Positions 6,982 through 15,334 of a stretch of DNA of 29,451 nucleotides are shown here, one piece after another. The notes below the pieces were generated by a model that did not search any database, was not told the DNA's origin, and saw nothing but the letters and a program-made list of their open reading frames with translations. Every line of letters starts with the position of its first letter. The first letter of the stretch is position 1. Source of the stretch: an uncultured Campylobacter sp. (GTDB lineage Bacteria; Campylobacterota; Campylobacteria; Campylobacterales; Campylobacteraceae); contig UQBJ01000025.1 in NCBI GenBank assembly GCA_900539255.1, positions 1 to 29,451 of the forward strand, in the 5' to 3' direction. The translations under genes and the position numbers were made by a program.

Positions 6982-8160
6982 ATGAAAGTGTATTTAGACA
7001 ACAACGCCACGACTATGATTGACCCGCAGGCTTTCGAGCTGATGAAACCCTTTTTGTGCGAAAGCTATGGCAACCCAAACAGCCTTCATCAGTGGGGAAG
7101 TGCCACGCACAAGGCGTTAGGCGAGGCATTAGACAAGCTTTATGCGGGCTTACACGCGAGCGAAAATGATGACATTGTCATCACTTCTTGCGCGACTGAG
7201 AGCATTAACTGGGTGCTTAAAAGCGTGTATTTTGACTACATAAAGGACAGCGAGCGCAATGAAATCATCATCTCAGGCGTAGAACACCCAGCAGTGCGAG
7301 CAGCAGCGCACTTTTTAGAGAGTTTAGGCGTTAAGGTGATTGATTTACCGATAAACAGCGAGGGTTTAAGCTCAGTAGATGACTTAAAAAGGGCTATTTC
7401 AAACAAAACAGCCCTTGTAAGCATTATGTGGGCGAACAACGAAACGGGTATGATTTTTCCTGTGGCTCAAATGGCGGACATCGCACACGAATTCGGCGCA
7501 CTTTTTCACACGGACGCCACTCAGGCTGTGGGTAAAATCAAAGTGGATTTGCAGGGCGTAAATGTCGATTTTGCCAGCTTTTCAGCGCATAAATTTCACG
7601 GACCCAAAGGCGTGGGCGGACTTTTCATCAAAAAAGGCGTTACGCTCAGCCCACTTTTGCACGGAGGCGAGCAAATGAGCGGACGAAGAAGCGGCACGCT
7701 CAATGTAGCGGGCATTGTAGCGATGGGCGAGGCGTTAAGGCTTGCAAATTTAATGCTTGATTACGAGGATAGCCACATAAAACGCCTAAGAGACAAGCTT
7801 GAAGACGCCATACTTACGCTTGAAGACACAAGCGTGGTAGGTTCGCGCCAAAACCGCGTGCCAAACACCATTTTAGCGAGCATTCGCGGAGTGGAGGGCG
7901 AGGCTATGCTGTGGGATTTAAACCAAAACGGCATAGCCGCAAGCACGGGTTCAGCGTGTGCGAGCGAGGATTTAGAAAGCAACCCCGTAATGCAAGCCAT
8001 CGGAGCGCACAACGACTTAGCGCACACGGCTTTGAGGCTCTCTCTGTCGCGCTTTAACACGGAGGCGGAGATTGATTATGCGGCGCAGCAGATTAAAAAC
8101 GCCACGACAAGATTAAGGGGCATATCAAGCACTTATGCGTATGCGCCCACAGGGCATTAG
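6982..8160 (+). CDS. nifS: Cysteine desulfurase NifS
   Basis: This 392-residue fold-type I PLP enzyme converts cysteine to alanine and delivers persulphide sulphur for Fe-S cluster building. Visible signatures are the N-terminal YLDNNATT, the PLP-binding lysine K204 in SAHKFHGPKG and the active cysteine C326 in STGSACAS. The short active-site loop and overall similarity fit the NifS/IscS group. A GAGAG-type ribosome site precedes the ATG, and nifU follows after 12 bases, so the two form an operon. In Campylobacterota this NIF-type pair is the main, essential Fe-S assembly system. A weak TAAAAT (6912-6917) could be its -10. Confidence 0.95.
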   Translation: MKVYLDNNATTMIDPQAFELMKPFLCESYGNPNSLHQWGSATHKALGEALDKLYAGLHASENDDIVITSCATESINWVLKSVYFDYIKDSERNEIIISGVEHPAVRAAAHFLESLGVKVIDLPINSEGLSSVDDLKRAISNKTALVSIMWANNETGMIFPVAQMADIAHEFGALFHTDATQAVGKIKVDLQGVNVDFASFSAHKFHGPKGVGGLFIKKGVTLSPLLHGGEQMSGRRSGTLNVAGIVAMGEALRLANLMLDYEDSHIKRLRDKLEDAILTLEDTSVVGSRQNRVPNTILASIRGVEGEAMLWDLNQNGIAASTGSACASEDLESNPVMQAIGAHNDLAHTALRLSLSRFNTEAEIDYAAQQIKNATTRLRGISSTYAYAPTGH

Positions 8161-8172
8161 AAAGGAAAAACA

Positions 8173-9144
8173 ATGGGAAAAAACAACTTAATAGGCGGTT
8201 CGATTTGGGACGAATACTCTCAAAAGGTGCAAAATGCGATGAATAACCCCAAATATATGGGCGAATTTACCGAAGAGGACGCGAAAAAAACAAACACAAG
8301 ACTCATCGTGGCTGATTTTGGTGCGGAAAGCTGTGGGGATGCTGTAAGGCTTTACTGGCTTGTCGATGAGAAAACGGACATTATCAAGGACGCTAAATTT
8401 AAGAGCTTTGGCTGTGGCACGGCTATTGCAAGTAGCGACACAATGGCTGGTATGTGCATAGGCAAAAAGGTTGATGAGGCGGTAAAAATCACAAATTTAG
8501 ATGTGGAATTTGCAATGCGCGATGACCCTGAAACGCCCGCCGTGCCACCGCAAAAAATGCACTGCTCGGTTATGGCTTATGATGTTATAAAACAAGCTGC
8601 TGCGCAGTATAAGGGCATAGATGCGGCAAGTTTTGAAGACCAAATCATCGTCTGTGAGTGCGCCCGTGTCTCACTTGGCACGATAAAAGAAGTGATACGG
8701 CTAAATGACTTACACACGGTTGAGGAAATCACGCAATACACCAAAGCAGGCGCCTTTTGCAAGTCCTGTGTGAAGGCGGGCGGACACGAAAAGAGGGATT
8801 ATTATCTTGTGGATATTTTAGCTCAAACCCGCGCAGAAATGGACAAAGAGCGCATAGCAAAAGCCGCAAAAAGCGATGTTGGCTTTGAGGAAATGACTAT
8901 GGTAGGGCAGCTTAAAGCAGTCGAAGCTGTTTTAGATGCCGAAATTAGAGCTATGCTTCATAGCGATGGTGGGGATTTGGAAGTGATTGACATACAAAAG
9001 GCTGAAAATGGCTTTGTCGATGTCTATATCCGCTATCTTGGAGCGTGCAGTGGCTGTTCTAGTGGGAGTGGGGCGACACTTTACGCCATAGAAAATATCT
9101 TGCAAGAGGAATTAAGCCCAAACATAAGAGTAATGCCCGTGTGA
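8173..9144 (+). CDS. nifU: Fe-S cluster scaffold NifU (three-domain)
   Basis: The 323-residue modular scaffold has an N-terminal IscU-like domain with the three cluster-holding cysteines C54 (AESCGDAV), C81 (FGCGTA) and C131 (MHCSVM). A central BFD-type [2Fe-2S] domain follows (about 157-200; CECARVS and CKSCVKAGG). The C-terminal NifU domain carries CSGCSSGSGATLY (about 297-309). Full-length NifU of this type is normal in Campylobacterota even in species that do not fix nitrogen. It accepts sulphur from the adjacent NifS and passes clusters to apoproteins. AAAGGAAAA precedes the ATG. Confidence 0.95.
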   Translation: MGKNNLIGGSIWDEYSQKVQNAMNNPKYMGEFTEEDAKKTNTRLIVADFGAESCGDAVRLYWLVDEKTDIIKDAKFKSFGCGTAIASSDTMAGMCIGKKVDEAVKITNLDVEFAMRDDPETPAVPPQKMHCSVMAYDVIKQAAAQYKGIDAASFEDQIIVCECARVSLGTIKEVIRLNDLHTVEEITQYTKAGAFCKSCVKAGGHEKRDYYLVDILAQTRAEMDKERIAKAAKSDVGFEEMTMVGQLKAVEAVLDAEIRAMLHSDGGDLEVIDIQKAENGFVDVYIRYLGACSGCSSGSGATLYAIENILQEELSPNIRVMPV

Positions 9145-9174
9145 GCTAGCGCAAAATGCTAACCAAAGGGCAAA

Positions 9175-9206
9175 CAAGCTGAATTTGTGATGATAAATTT
9201 GGCTTG
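9175..9206 (+). terminator. Hairpin downstream of nifU
   Basis: CAAGCTGAATTT (9175-9186) and AAATTTGGCTTG (9195-9206) form a 12-pair stem (two G-T wobbles) with an 8-base loop, 30 bases after the nifU stop. The following sequence is only moderately T-rich. Confidence 0.5.
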
Positions 9207-9336
9207 CTTGTTGATGAAACTCTTTTTCAAAAAGCGTGGCTTTGTGCTTTTGTTTGTGATGGCAAGCGGTTAAAACAGCACGCAGAGTTTGTTAGTCAGT
9301 ATGACAATGTAAAACGATTCGGTATGGCAAGACAAG

Positions 9337-9411
9337 TCAGTATGACAAGGACTTTGTCATTGCGAGAATTTGCAAAGCGCAAGCGTGCAAATTCGTGGCA
9401 ATCCAAAGGTA
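9337..9411. repeat. Dispersed intergenic repeat, copy 1
   Basis: 75 bases that recur at 29377-29451 with only four differences. The core is an imperfect palindrome (9359-9402): ATTGCGAGAATTTGCA at one end and TGCAAATTCGTGGCAAT at the other. The outer ends (GTCATTGCGAG and GTGGCAATCC) are of the kind seen in short palindromic intergenic repeats of many bacteria. No transposase or coding capacity is present, so it is a REP- or MITE-like element. Confidence 0.8.
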
Positions 9412-9430
9412 AATTTGCGTTTAAATTTGT

Positions 9431-9475
9431 AGCTTGCCGCGCCGTTTTTTGTGAAAACGGCTTGCAATGACGAGT
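9431..9475. repeat. Second palindromic unit, inverted relative to the first
   Basis: The unit reads GCTTGCCGCG, then a hairpin CCGTTTT (9442-9448) / AAAACGG (9454-9460), then CTTGCAATGACGAG. Its reverse complement has the same outer pattern (CGTCATTGC, hairpin, GGCAAGC) as the neighbouring unit but a different core. A third fragment, CGCAATGACGG, follows near 9501-9511. Confidence 0.55.
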
Positions 9476-9712
9476 TGGGGTAAATTTGCTACATTATTTT
9501 TGTTCGCAATGACGGATAATGGCAGATAGGATTTTTGTCATTTTGTCTTTCGTTTTGTTCGTAAAAACGATTGAGTGGGCTTTGTGCGTTTTTAAGGATT
9601 TGCAAAAACGATTTAAAGAACCTTATGTGCTGTTTGTTAGGGCTTGCAAACAAAAAATTTAGCAGAATTTGCTTGTAAAATCGCGCTTGAAAAAGTCATT
9701 AAGCATTTTTGT

Positions 9713-10327
9713 TTAAATGGCTTTTTTGCTTAAATTTTTCGCTTTTATCAGCACATATTTTCTCTTGTCAAACTCGGCGATTTCATACTCTGCAAAGCCT
9801 TTTAGTTCATCATAAACCTTTGAGCCTTTGTAAAGCAAAAAAAGCGTGTTTTCATCAAAAAACCCCTCGCAAAGCCCCACAAGCTCGGGCGCGCTCATTA
9901 AAGCTCTTGAAGTGATGAGCTGGGCTTTAAATTTTAGCTCAAAACGCTCTATTCTTTCTTTGACAACGCTCACATTTTCAAGCCCCAGCTCGCTTTTTAC
10001 GAGCATTAAAAAGGCTGCTTTTTTTGCATTTGGCTCAAAAAGAGTGAAATTTGTCTTTAAAATAAGGGCTAAAAAAAGCGCAGGAAAACCCGCCCCAGAG
10101 CCTATATCAACGGCGTTTTTAAAGCCACTTAAATCCTTAAAATCCAAAATTTTAAGGCTATCAATAAGCTCTTTTTCAAGGGCTTTAAAATGGCTTATAT
10201 TATGCACCTTGCCAAAGCTGTAAAAAAGGCTCTCATAGGCGTTTAACTTAGCTTTGAGCGCCTTTAAATTTGCCTCGTCAAATTCGCGCAAAAAGTCTAA
10301 ATTTTCGCGCAAAAGCTCAAAATTCAA
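9713..10327 (-). CDS. rsmG: 16S rRNA (guanine-527 N7)-methyltransferase
   Basis: The 204-residue class I SAM methyltransferase has the RsmG glycine-rich motif VDIGSGAGFPALFLAL (about 73-88) and the following acidic strand TLFEPNAKKAAFL. RsmG (GidB) methylates G527 in the 530 loop of 16S rRNA; loss gives low-level streptomycin resistance. The start is TTG, overlapping the stop of ribA as TTGA, so translation is coupled. There is no ATG near the expected N-terminus. It forms an operon with ribA. The length is typical of the short epsilon-type proteins. Confidence 0.9.
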   Translation of the reverse strand: MNFELLRENLDFLREFDEANLKALKAKLNAYESLFYSFGKVHNISHFKALEKELIDSLKILDFKDLSGFKNAVDIGSGAGFPALFLALILKTNFTLFEPNAKKAAFLMLVKSELGLENVSVVKERIERFELKFKAQLITSRALMSAPELVGLCEGFFDENTLFLLYKGSKVYDELKGFAEYEIAEFDKRKYVLIKAKNLSKKAI

Positions 10328-10887
10328 AACAAATGCCCCATTTTTTCGTGCTTTACTTGCAAGTAGTCTTTGTTAAAGCTGTTTGCCTCGATGATGATAG
10401 GCACGCGGCTCATCACTTGCACGAATTTTAGGCTTTCAAGCTTGCTTGGGTTGTTTGTCAGTAGGTTGATTTTGCTGATGCCATAGTGTTTAAAGATGAA
10501 TTCAACTATCCTGTAATCCCTTTCATCGTCCTTAAAACCGAGCTTTAAGTTTGCTTCAACCGTGTCAAGCCCTGTGTCTTGGAGTGCGTAGGCGTTGATT
10601 TTGTTTAAAAGCCCTATGCCACGCCCTTCTTGGCGCAAGTAAATCACCATACCGCCATTTGCTTGTATGTAACGCAGAGCAAAGTCTAGCTGCTCGCCAC
10701 AATCGCACTTCATAGAGTGTAAGGCATCGCCCGTAAGGCACTCTGAGTGAATTCGCACATTTAAAATGTCCTTAATCTCGCCCTTTGTTATACACAAATG
10801 CTCTTTTTCGCCCTCTTTAAAGACTTGCAGCTTAAATTCGCCCAAGCGACTCGGTAAATTCGCACTTTGTGAAATCTCCACTTTCAT
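10324..10887 (-). CDS. ribA: GTP cyclohydrolase II
   Basis: This is a 187-residue stand-alone RibA, the first step of riboflavin synthesis (GTP to 2,5-diamino-6-ribosylamino-pyrimidinone phosphate). The zinc cysteines are C50, C61 and C63 (SECLTGDALHSMKCDCG), followed by LRQEGRGIGL (84-93) and the substrate-binding DTVEANLKLGF. Two tandem ATGs are possible. The inner one (10887) is chosen because it lies six bases from AAGGA, whereas the outer (10890) is only three away. No DHBP synthase domain is fused. rsmG overlaps its end. Confidence 0.93.
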   Translation of the reverse strand: MKVEISQSANLPSRLGEFKLQVFKEGEKEHLCITKGEIKDILNVRIHSECLTGDALHSMKCDCGEQLDFALRYIQANGGMVIYLRQEGRGIGLLNKINAYALQDTGLDTVEANLKLGFKDDERDYRIVEFIFKHYGISKINLLTNNPSKLESLKFVQVMSRVPIIIEANSFNKDYLQVKHEKMGHLF

Positions 10888-10991
10888 CATCGTTCCTTAA
10901 TCTCTTTTTAAAAACGGCATTTTAGCACAAAAAAGACAATTAAGACGAACAAAGTCGCTTTTTTTAAGCCCTTAATACAGGCTAAATCAAG

Positions 10992-11423
10992 CTACATTTG
11001 CTTAAAATAGCTTTTTAAAATGCTGATGAGATGGGCGGTTTGCTCTTCTCTTTGCGCCTTTGTCTCGGCTAGAACGAAACTTTTCTTCAAATGCTCGTCC
11101 AAAATCATCTTCATCAAAGCATCTACGCCACCTTTGATGGCTGTGGCTTGGTTAAAGATAGCCTCGCAACTCTTTTCCTCAAAGATAACCCGCTCCAAGC
11201 CGTTGATTTGCCCGCGAATTTTCGCCGCGCGCACGAGTAGCTTGCGTTTGTCTGGCGCTGTGTCAGCTGTGAGATAGCTTTCTTTCTTTACCTTTGGGGC
11301 GTTCAGAGGCGGGCGTCCGCGTCTTTTAGGCTCTTTGACGACAGGTTCTTTGTTGAGCCTTGGGCGTCCGCGCTTTTTCTTTACCTTGACTTCTGGTGTA
11401 GAAGTTTCTTCTTTTTTTGCCAT
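10992..11423 (-). CDS. CsoR/RcnR/FrmR-family repressor with N-terminal AT-hooks
   Basis: Of 143 residues, about 58-143 form the all-helical metal- or aldehyde-sensing repressor domain (KLLVRAAKIRGQINGLERVI). It carries the conserved sensor cysteine C86 and histidine H111 at the family spacing of 25; the fourth family position is Ser115, as in the FrmR rather than the RcnR or CsoR pattern. The first 57 residues are an extra basic tail with two AT-hook cores, KKRGRPRL (16-23) and RRGRPPL (34-40). The gene is divergent from a CDF metal exporter with a palindromic site between, so metal-responsive repression of the exporter is the likely job. The metal, or formaldehyde as alternative, is not certain. 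AAGGAAGGA precedes the ATG. Confidence 0.85.
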   Translation of the reverse strand: MAKKEETSTPEVKVKKKRGRPRLNKEPVVKEPKRRGRPPLNAPKVKKESYLTADTAPDKRKLLVRAAKIRGQINGLERVIFEEKSCEAIFNQATAIKGGVDALMKMILDEHLKKSFVLAETKAQREEQTAHLISILKSYFKQM

Positions 11424-11451
11424 TGTCCTTCCTTTAAGCGTTTTTTAAGAT

Positions 11452-11468
11452 ATACTAGGGTATAGTAT
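11452..11468. promoter_or_regulatory. Palindromic operator candidate between repressor and exporter
   Basis: ATACTA (11452-11457), GGGTA, TAGTAT (11463-11468) is a perfect 6-base inverted repeat around a G-containing centre. This resembles RcnR/FrmR-type operators, where AT-rich inverted repeats flank a G tract. It lies 29 bases before the repressor start and 44 before the exporter start, and contains TATACT/TATAGT-like -10 sequences on both strands. Confidence 0.6.
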
Positions 11469-11511
11469 CGTATTTTAAATTAAATTTAGCTTAAAGAAAG
11501 GTAAAATTTTT

Positions 11512-12510
11512 ATGAATTCGCAAAAATTTTTATTTCACGAGCCACTAGCAAACAAAAATGCTAGCCACAAAGCCTCTCACTCTTGCGACAAGCACGCTCA
11601 CCACGAGCATTCACACCACGAACACTCACACAGCCATTCGCACGAGCATAGTCATTTTGATGCAAGAAAGGCTGACAAAAAAGTCCTGCTCATCGCCCTT
11701 GCAATGACGAGTGCGATGATGATTATACAATTTATCTACGCCTTGCGGACGAATTCTTTGGCACTTTTAAGCGATACCTTGCATATGTTTTCTGATGCCT
11801 TTGCGTTGGCGCTGAGCTTTTTGGCTATTTTAGCCACGCAAAAATGGCACAGCGAGCAAAAAACCTTTGGTTACTTTCGCCTTGAAATCCTTGTAGCCTT
11901 TATCAACGGGCTTACCATACTGCTTGCGGCGGGATTTGTGAGCTATGAAGCCATTGAAAAGCTCATAAAACCGAGTGAAATTGACGCTCAAACTATGATT
12001 GTAGTCGCTATCATCGGGCTTTGTGTCAATGCCTTTACGGGATTTTTAATGTTTAAGGGCGGAAATTTAGAAAATATCAACATAAAGTCCGCATTTTTAC
12101 ACCTTATGAGCGATTTGTTAAGCTCTGTTGCCGTTATCATAGGAGGTGTAGTGGTTTATTTTACGCAGATTTATTATATAGACACTATTTTGGGGCTTTT
12201 AATCGCTCTTTTGCTCTTGCGCTGGGCGTTTATACTCATCAAACAAAGCGTAAATATCTTGCTTGAAAGCTCTCCCATTGACATAGCGCAGGTAAAGGCT
12301 GAAATTTCAAGCCATAAGGCTGTTGTTAGGATTGAGGACTTGCATATTTCGCAGATTACAAACAAAATGTTCGTGGCGACTATGCACTTGCAAGTAAGCG
12401 AAAATTCTATTAGCGAATTTGAAGCACTTTCAAAGCAAATTTCTCATCTTTTGTATGAAAAATTCGACATTGGACACTGCACCATAGAACCGAGCCTAGC
12501 CAAAAGGTAG
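11512..12510 (+). CDS. Cation diffusion facilitator (CzcD/ZitB type) metal exporter
   Basis: The 332-residue protein begins with a histidine-rich cytoplasmic tail (about 19-48, alternating His-Glu/Ser), followed by six membrane helices and a C-terminal metal-sensing domain. The transport-site ligands are H91-x3-D95 in the second helix (LHMFSDAF) and H197-x3-D201 in the fifth (LHLMSDLL). This HD-HD arrangement is usual in Zn/Cd/Co exporters. The protein would exchange cytoplasmic zinc for protons. It is divergent from the CsoR/RcnR-type gene and probably repressed by it. AAGAAAGG precedes the ATG. Confidence 0.92.
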   Translation: MNSQKFLFHEPLANKNASHKASHSCDKHAHHEHSHHEHSHSHSHEHSHFDARKADKKVLLIALAMTSAMMIIQFIYALRTNSLALLSDTLHMFSDAFALALSFLAILATQKWHSEQKTFGYFRLEILVAFINGLTILLAAGFVSYEAIEKLIKPSEIDAQTMIVVAIIGLCVNAFTGFLMFKGGNLENINIKSAFLHLMSDLLSSVAVIIGGVVVYFTQIYYIDTILGLLIALLLLRWAFILIKQSVNILLESSPIDIAQVKAEISSHKAVVRIEDLHISQITNKMFVATMHLQVSENSISEFEALSKQISHLLYEKFDIGHCTIEPSLAKR

Positions 12511-12608
12511 CAAAGCGTTTAAAAAATGTTGAAAATTCATCAAAACTCTTTGCAAAATTTAAAATAAATGCTAGAATTTAGCTGATAAATTCACTTGAAA
12601 GGACACTT

Positions 12609-14696
12609 ATGGCTACGGCGAGATTTTTTAACCGCGAGCTGAGCTGGCTTCGTTTCAACACACGCGTGCTAGACCAGTGCAGCAAGGATTTGCCCTTGCT
12701 TGAAAAGCTCAAATTCATCGCCATTTACTGCACGAATTTGGACGAGTTTTATATGGTGCGAGTGGCGGGGCTTAAACAGCTTTTTGCTGCGGGCGTGGGC
12801 AGTGGCGGCGATGAGCTGAGTCCTTTGGAGCAGTTAGAGCAAATCCGCGCTTACTTACACAAAGAGCGTTTGATGCTTGAAAAGTATTTTGCTCAAACCA
12901 TCAGCGAGCTTGAAAAAGAACGGCTTTTTATCAAAAATTACCAAGATTTAAGTGCGAGTTTGCAAAAAAAATGCGATGCGTATTTTCACTCAAACATACT
13001 TGCACTCATCGTTCCTATCGCTGTTGATAGCACTCACCCCTTTCCGCACCTTGTGAATTTAAGCTTTTCGCTTGCGGTGAAGCTGTGCGAAGCCACAAAC
13101 GCCGAGCTTGTGAAATTTGGTATGATTAAAATCCCAAGCGTTTTGCCGCGCTTTTTTGAAGTAAGCTCAAACACCTATGTCCCCATAGAAAGCATACTCC
13201 ATCACCATATAGAAGAAATTTTTCCCGGCTACAAGCTGCTTGCCTCCGCACCCTTTCGCGTAACGAGAAATGCGGATTTAAGCATAGAAGAAGAAGAGGC
13301 TGATGACTTTATGATAATGTTAGAGCAGGGCTTGCAGTTACGGAAAAAAGGCGCACTCGTGCGATTGCAAATCCAAAAAGGCATAGACAAGCAGATTTTG
13401 GAATTTTTAAATTCACATATGAAAATTCACCCCGATGACATTTATGAGTATGGCACTTTGCTGAATTTGCCATCTTTGTGGCAGATTGTGGGCAACAAAG
13501 CCTTTACGCGCTTGCTTTATCCAGCCTATATGCCAAAACTTTTGCCGCCATTTTCAGTGGTAGAAAACACTTCAATGTTCGAGCATATCGCCAAAGAAGA
13601 CATTTTGCTTTTTCACCCTTATGAGAGCTTTGACCCTGTGTATAGCTTTATCAAAGAAGCCAGCACCGACCCGAGCGTCATCTCCATAAGAATGACACTT
13701 TACCGCGTGGCAAAGAATTCAAACATAGTTGGGGCTTTGATTGATGCGGCAAATGACGGCAAGCAAGTAACCGTGATGGTCGAGCTGAAAGCGCGTTTTG
13801 ATGAGGAAAACAACCTACACTGGGCAAAGGCACTTGAAAGTGCAGGCGCGCATGTGATTTATGGTATCACGGGCTTTAAGGTGCACGCCAAAGTGTGCCA
13901 AATCATACGCAAAGAGCAAAACGCCCTTAAATTCTATGTGCATTTAGGCACGGGCAACTACAACGCAGGCACAGCGCGAATTTACACCGATGTGAGTTAT
14001 TTTACGAGCCGAGCGGACTTTGCGGACGATGTAACGACATTTTTTCACATACTCACGGGCTTTAACAAAAAACGCCGTTTAGAAGTGCTTTCGATGAGTC
14101 CAAAGCAAATCAAAGAAAACATTTTAAAGATGATAGCGACTGAAACAGCGATGAAAAACGATGGTGTCATCATCGCTAAGATGAATTCACTTGTGGATAG
14201 TGATGTCATCAACGCCTTGTATGAAGCCTCCCAAGCGGGCGTGCAGGTGGATTTAATCATTCGCGGCATTTGTTGTTTAAAGCCCAACGAGCCTTACAGC
14301 GCAAATATCCGCGTGCGAAGCATAGTCGGCAAATACCTAGAACACGCAAGAATTTTTTATTTCAAGCACTCTGCGCCGCATTATTTCATATCAAGTGCGG
14401 ACTGGATGCCGCGAAATTTAGAACGCAGGCTCGAACTGATGACGCCCATTTATGATGAAAAGCTCAAAGCGAAACTTTTGCGGATTTTGAAAATGCAGCT
14501 TAGCGACAACGAACTAGCCTACAATCTCAAAAATGACGGCGAGTATGAAAGAGTCGGCAAAGCCCCACGCGCAAGGGCGGTGAATTCACAAGAAAAGCTT
14601 GAAGAATATGTCAATCAAATCGCTAAAAAAGAAAAAAAGGGCGATGAAGAAGGAAGAGCCTTAAAGCTGGTGTCAAAACTTTTTAAGGAAAGCTAA
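12609..14696 (+). CDS. ppk: Polyphosphate kinase 1
   Basis: This 695-residue PPK1 reversibly polymerises the terminal phosphate of ATP into polyphosphate. The N-terminal motif FFNRELSWLRFNTRVL is typical. The two catalytic histidines are H426 (GFKVHAKVC, autophosphorylated) and H445 (VHLGTGNYN), each nine residues before the E. coli positions 435 and 454. AAAGGACACTT precedes the ATG. The 3' end overlaps the 3' end of hemD on the other strand by four bases, so no terminator separates them. Polyphosphate supports stress survival and virulence in Campylobacter. Confidence 0.95.
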   Translation: MATARFFNRELSWLRFNTRVLDQCSKDLPLLEKLKFIAIYCTNLDEFYMVRVAGLKQLFAAGVGSGGDELSPLEQLEQIRAYLHKERLMLEKYFAQTISELEKERLFIKNYQDLSASLQKKCDAYFHSNILALIVPIAVDSTHPFPHLVNLSFSLAVKLCEATNAELVKFGMIKIPSVLPRFFEVSSNTYVPIESILHHHIEEIFPGYKLLASAPFRVTRNADLSIEEEEADDFMIMLEQGLQLRKKGALVRLQIQKGIDKQILEFLNSHMKIHPDDIYEYGTLLNLPSLWQIVGNKAFTRLLYPAYMPKLLPPFSVVENTSMFEHIAKEDILLFHPYESFDPVYSFIKEASTDPSVISIRMTLYRVAKNSNIVGALIDAANDGKQVTVMVELKARFDEENNLHWAKALESAGAHVIYGITGFKVHAKVCQIIRKEQNALKFYVHLGTGNYNAGTARIYTDVSYFTSRADFADDVTTFFHILTGFNKKRRLEVLSMSPKQIKENILKMIATETAMKNDGVIIAKMNSLVDSDVINALYEASQAGVQVDLIIRGICCLKPNEPYSANIRVRSIVGKYLEHARIFYFKHSAPHYFISSADWMPRNLERRLELMTPIYDEKLKAKLLRILKMQLSDNELAYNLKNDGEYERVGKAPRARAVNSQEKLEEYVNQIAKKEKKGDEEGRALKLVSKLFKES

Positions 14697-15334
14697 AACG
14701 CCTTTTCTAGCTGCCTTGCCAGCTCCACACAAGCCTTAATGCTTTGTTTTTCGGGGATAAAAACGCTTTGATTGTGTGGCAAAGCCGTTGCTGTGGTTTC
14801 TCCGATAGCCACGCATTTATCATTCTCATCAAGGGTGTAAATTTGCAAGAAATTTCGCACGCTTGATGGAGAAACAAAGATAAAAACAGCGGGTTTTTCG
14901 AGCTTTGTAGGCTTTTTTGGCAGGGTAAAGACATTTTGATAAGCGATGATTTGACATAAATCAACGCCCGAATTTATGAGCGTTTGAGGCAGGTTTGAAG
15001 CGATTTTTTCAGCCCTTAAATACAAGCACTTTTTGCCTTTAAGCTCAGCTTTGTAAGCCTTTGCTAAGTCCTTACCATAAGCCTTTGGCGGAGTTTTTAC
15101 GCTCGTAAAGCCCATTTTTTTGGCACATTTTGCACTCTCATCGCCCACAGCATACACGCTTATGGCTAAATTCAGCTTACTTTTGCTTTGTGCTAGTGCG
15201 TTTAAGGCATTTTTAGAGCTGATTAAAAGTGCGTCAAAGTCGTTTAAATTCACGCAAAAAGGCTTAAATTCAAGTGAATTCAGCACTATGCTTTTCACCC
15301 CGCGAAAGCGTCCCTTAGCGATGAGATATATCAT
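14693..15334 (-). CDS. hemD: Uroporphyrinogen-III synthase
   Basis: The 213-residue protein has the HemD fold. It is weakly conserved, but LLISSKNALNAL (about 35-46) and PAVFIFVSPSSVRNFL near 145-160, plus the C-terminal CVAIGETTATAL, match the family's pattern of SxxA/S-V and G-x-x-T-A motifs. It closes hydroxymethylbilane to uroporphyrinogen III in haem and sirohaem synthesis. Its ATG overlaps the thiE stop (ATGA, 15331-15334). It forms one operon with thiD and thiE, an order I also recall from C. jejuni. Confidence 0.88.
   Translation of the reverse strand: MIYLIAKGRFRGVKSIVLNSLEFKPFCVNLNDFDALLISSKNALNALAQSKSKLNLAISVYAVGDESAKCAKKMGFTSVKTPPKAYGKDLAKAYKAELKGKKCLYLRAEKIASNLPQTLINSGVDLCQIIAYQNVFTLPKKPTKLEKPAVFIFVSPSSVRNFLQIYTLDENDKCVAIGETTATALPHNQSVFIPEKQSIKACVELARQLEKAF

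Larger units (their letters stand above)
9145..9712. other. 568-base gene-free stretch holding dispersed palindromic repeats
   Basis: The stretch holds a terminator-like hairpin (9175-9206) and a cluster of palindromic repeat units (about 9290-9520). AT-rich sequence with no recognisable element runs from there to the end of rsmG. The longest frame here (9204-9470) runs straight through the repeats and is not credible as a gene. No tRNA or known small RNA fold was seen. Confidence 0.7.

Noticed and set aside
9204..9470. An 88-codon frame after nifU
   Set aside because: It runs through the palindromic repeat cluster and a hairpin, has no ribosome site of note and an unnatural composition. It is repeat DNA, not a gene.
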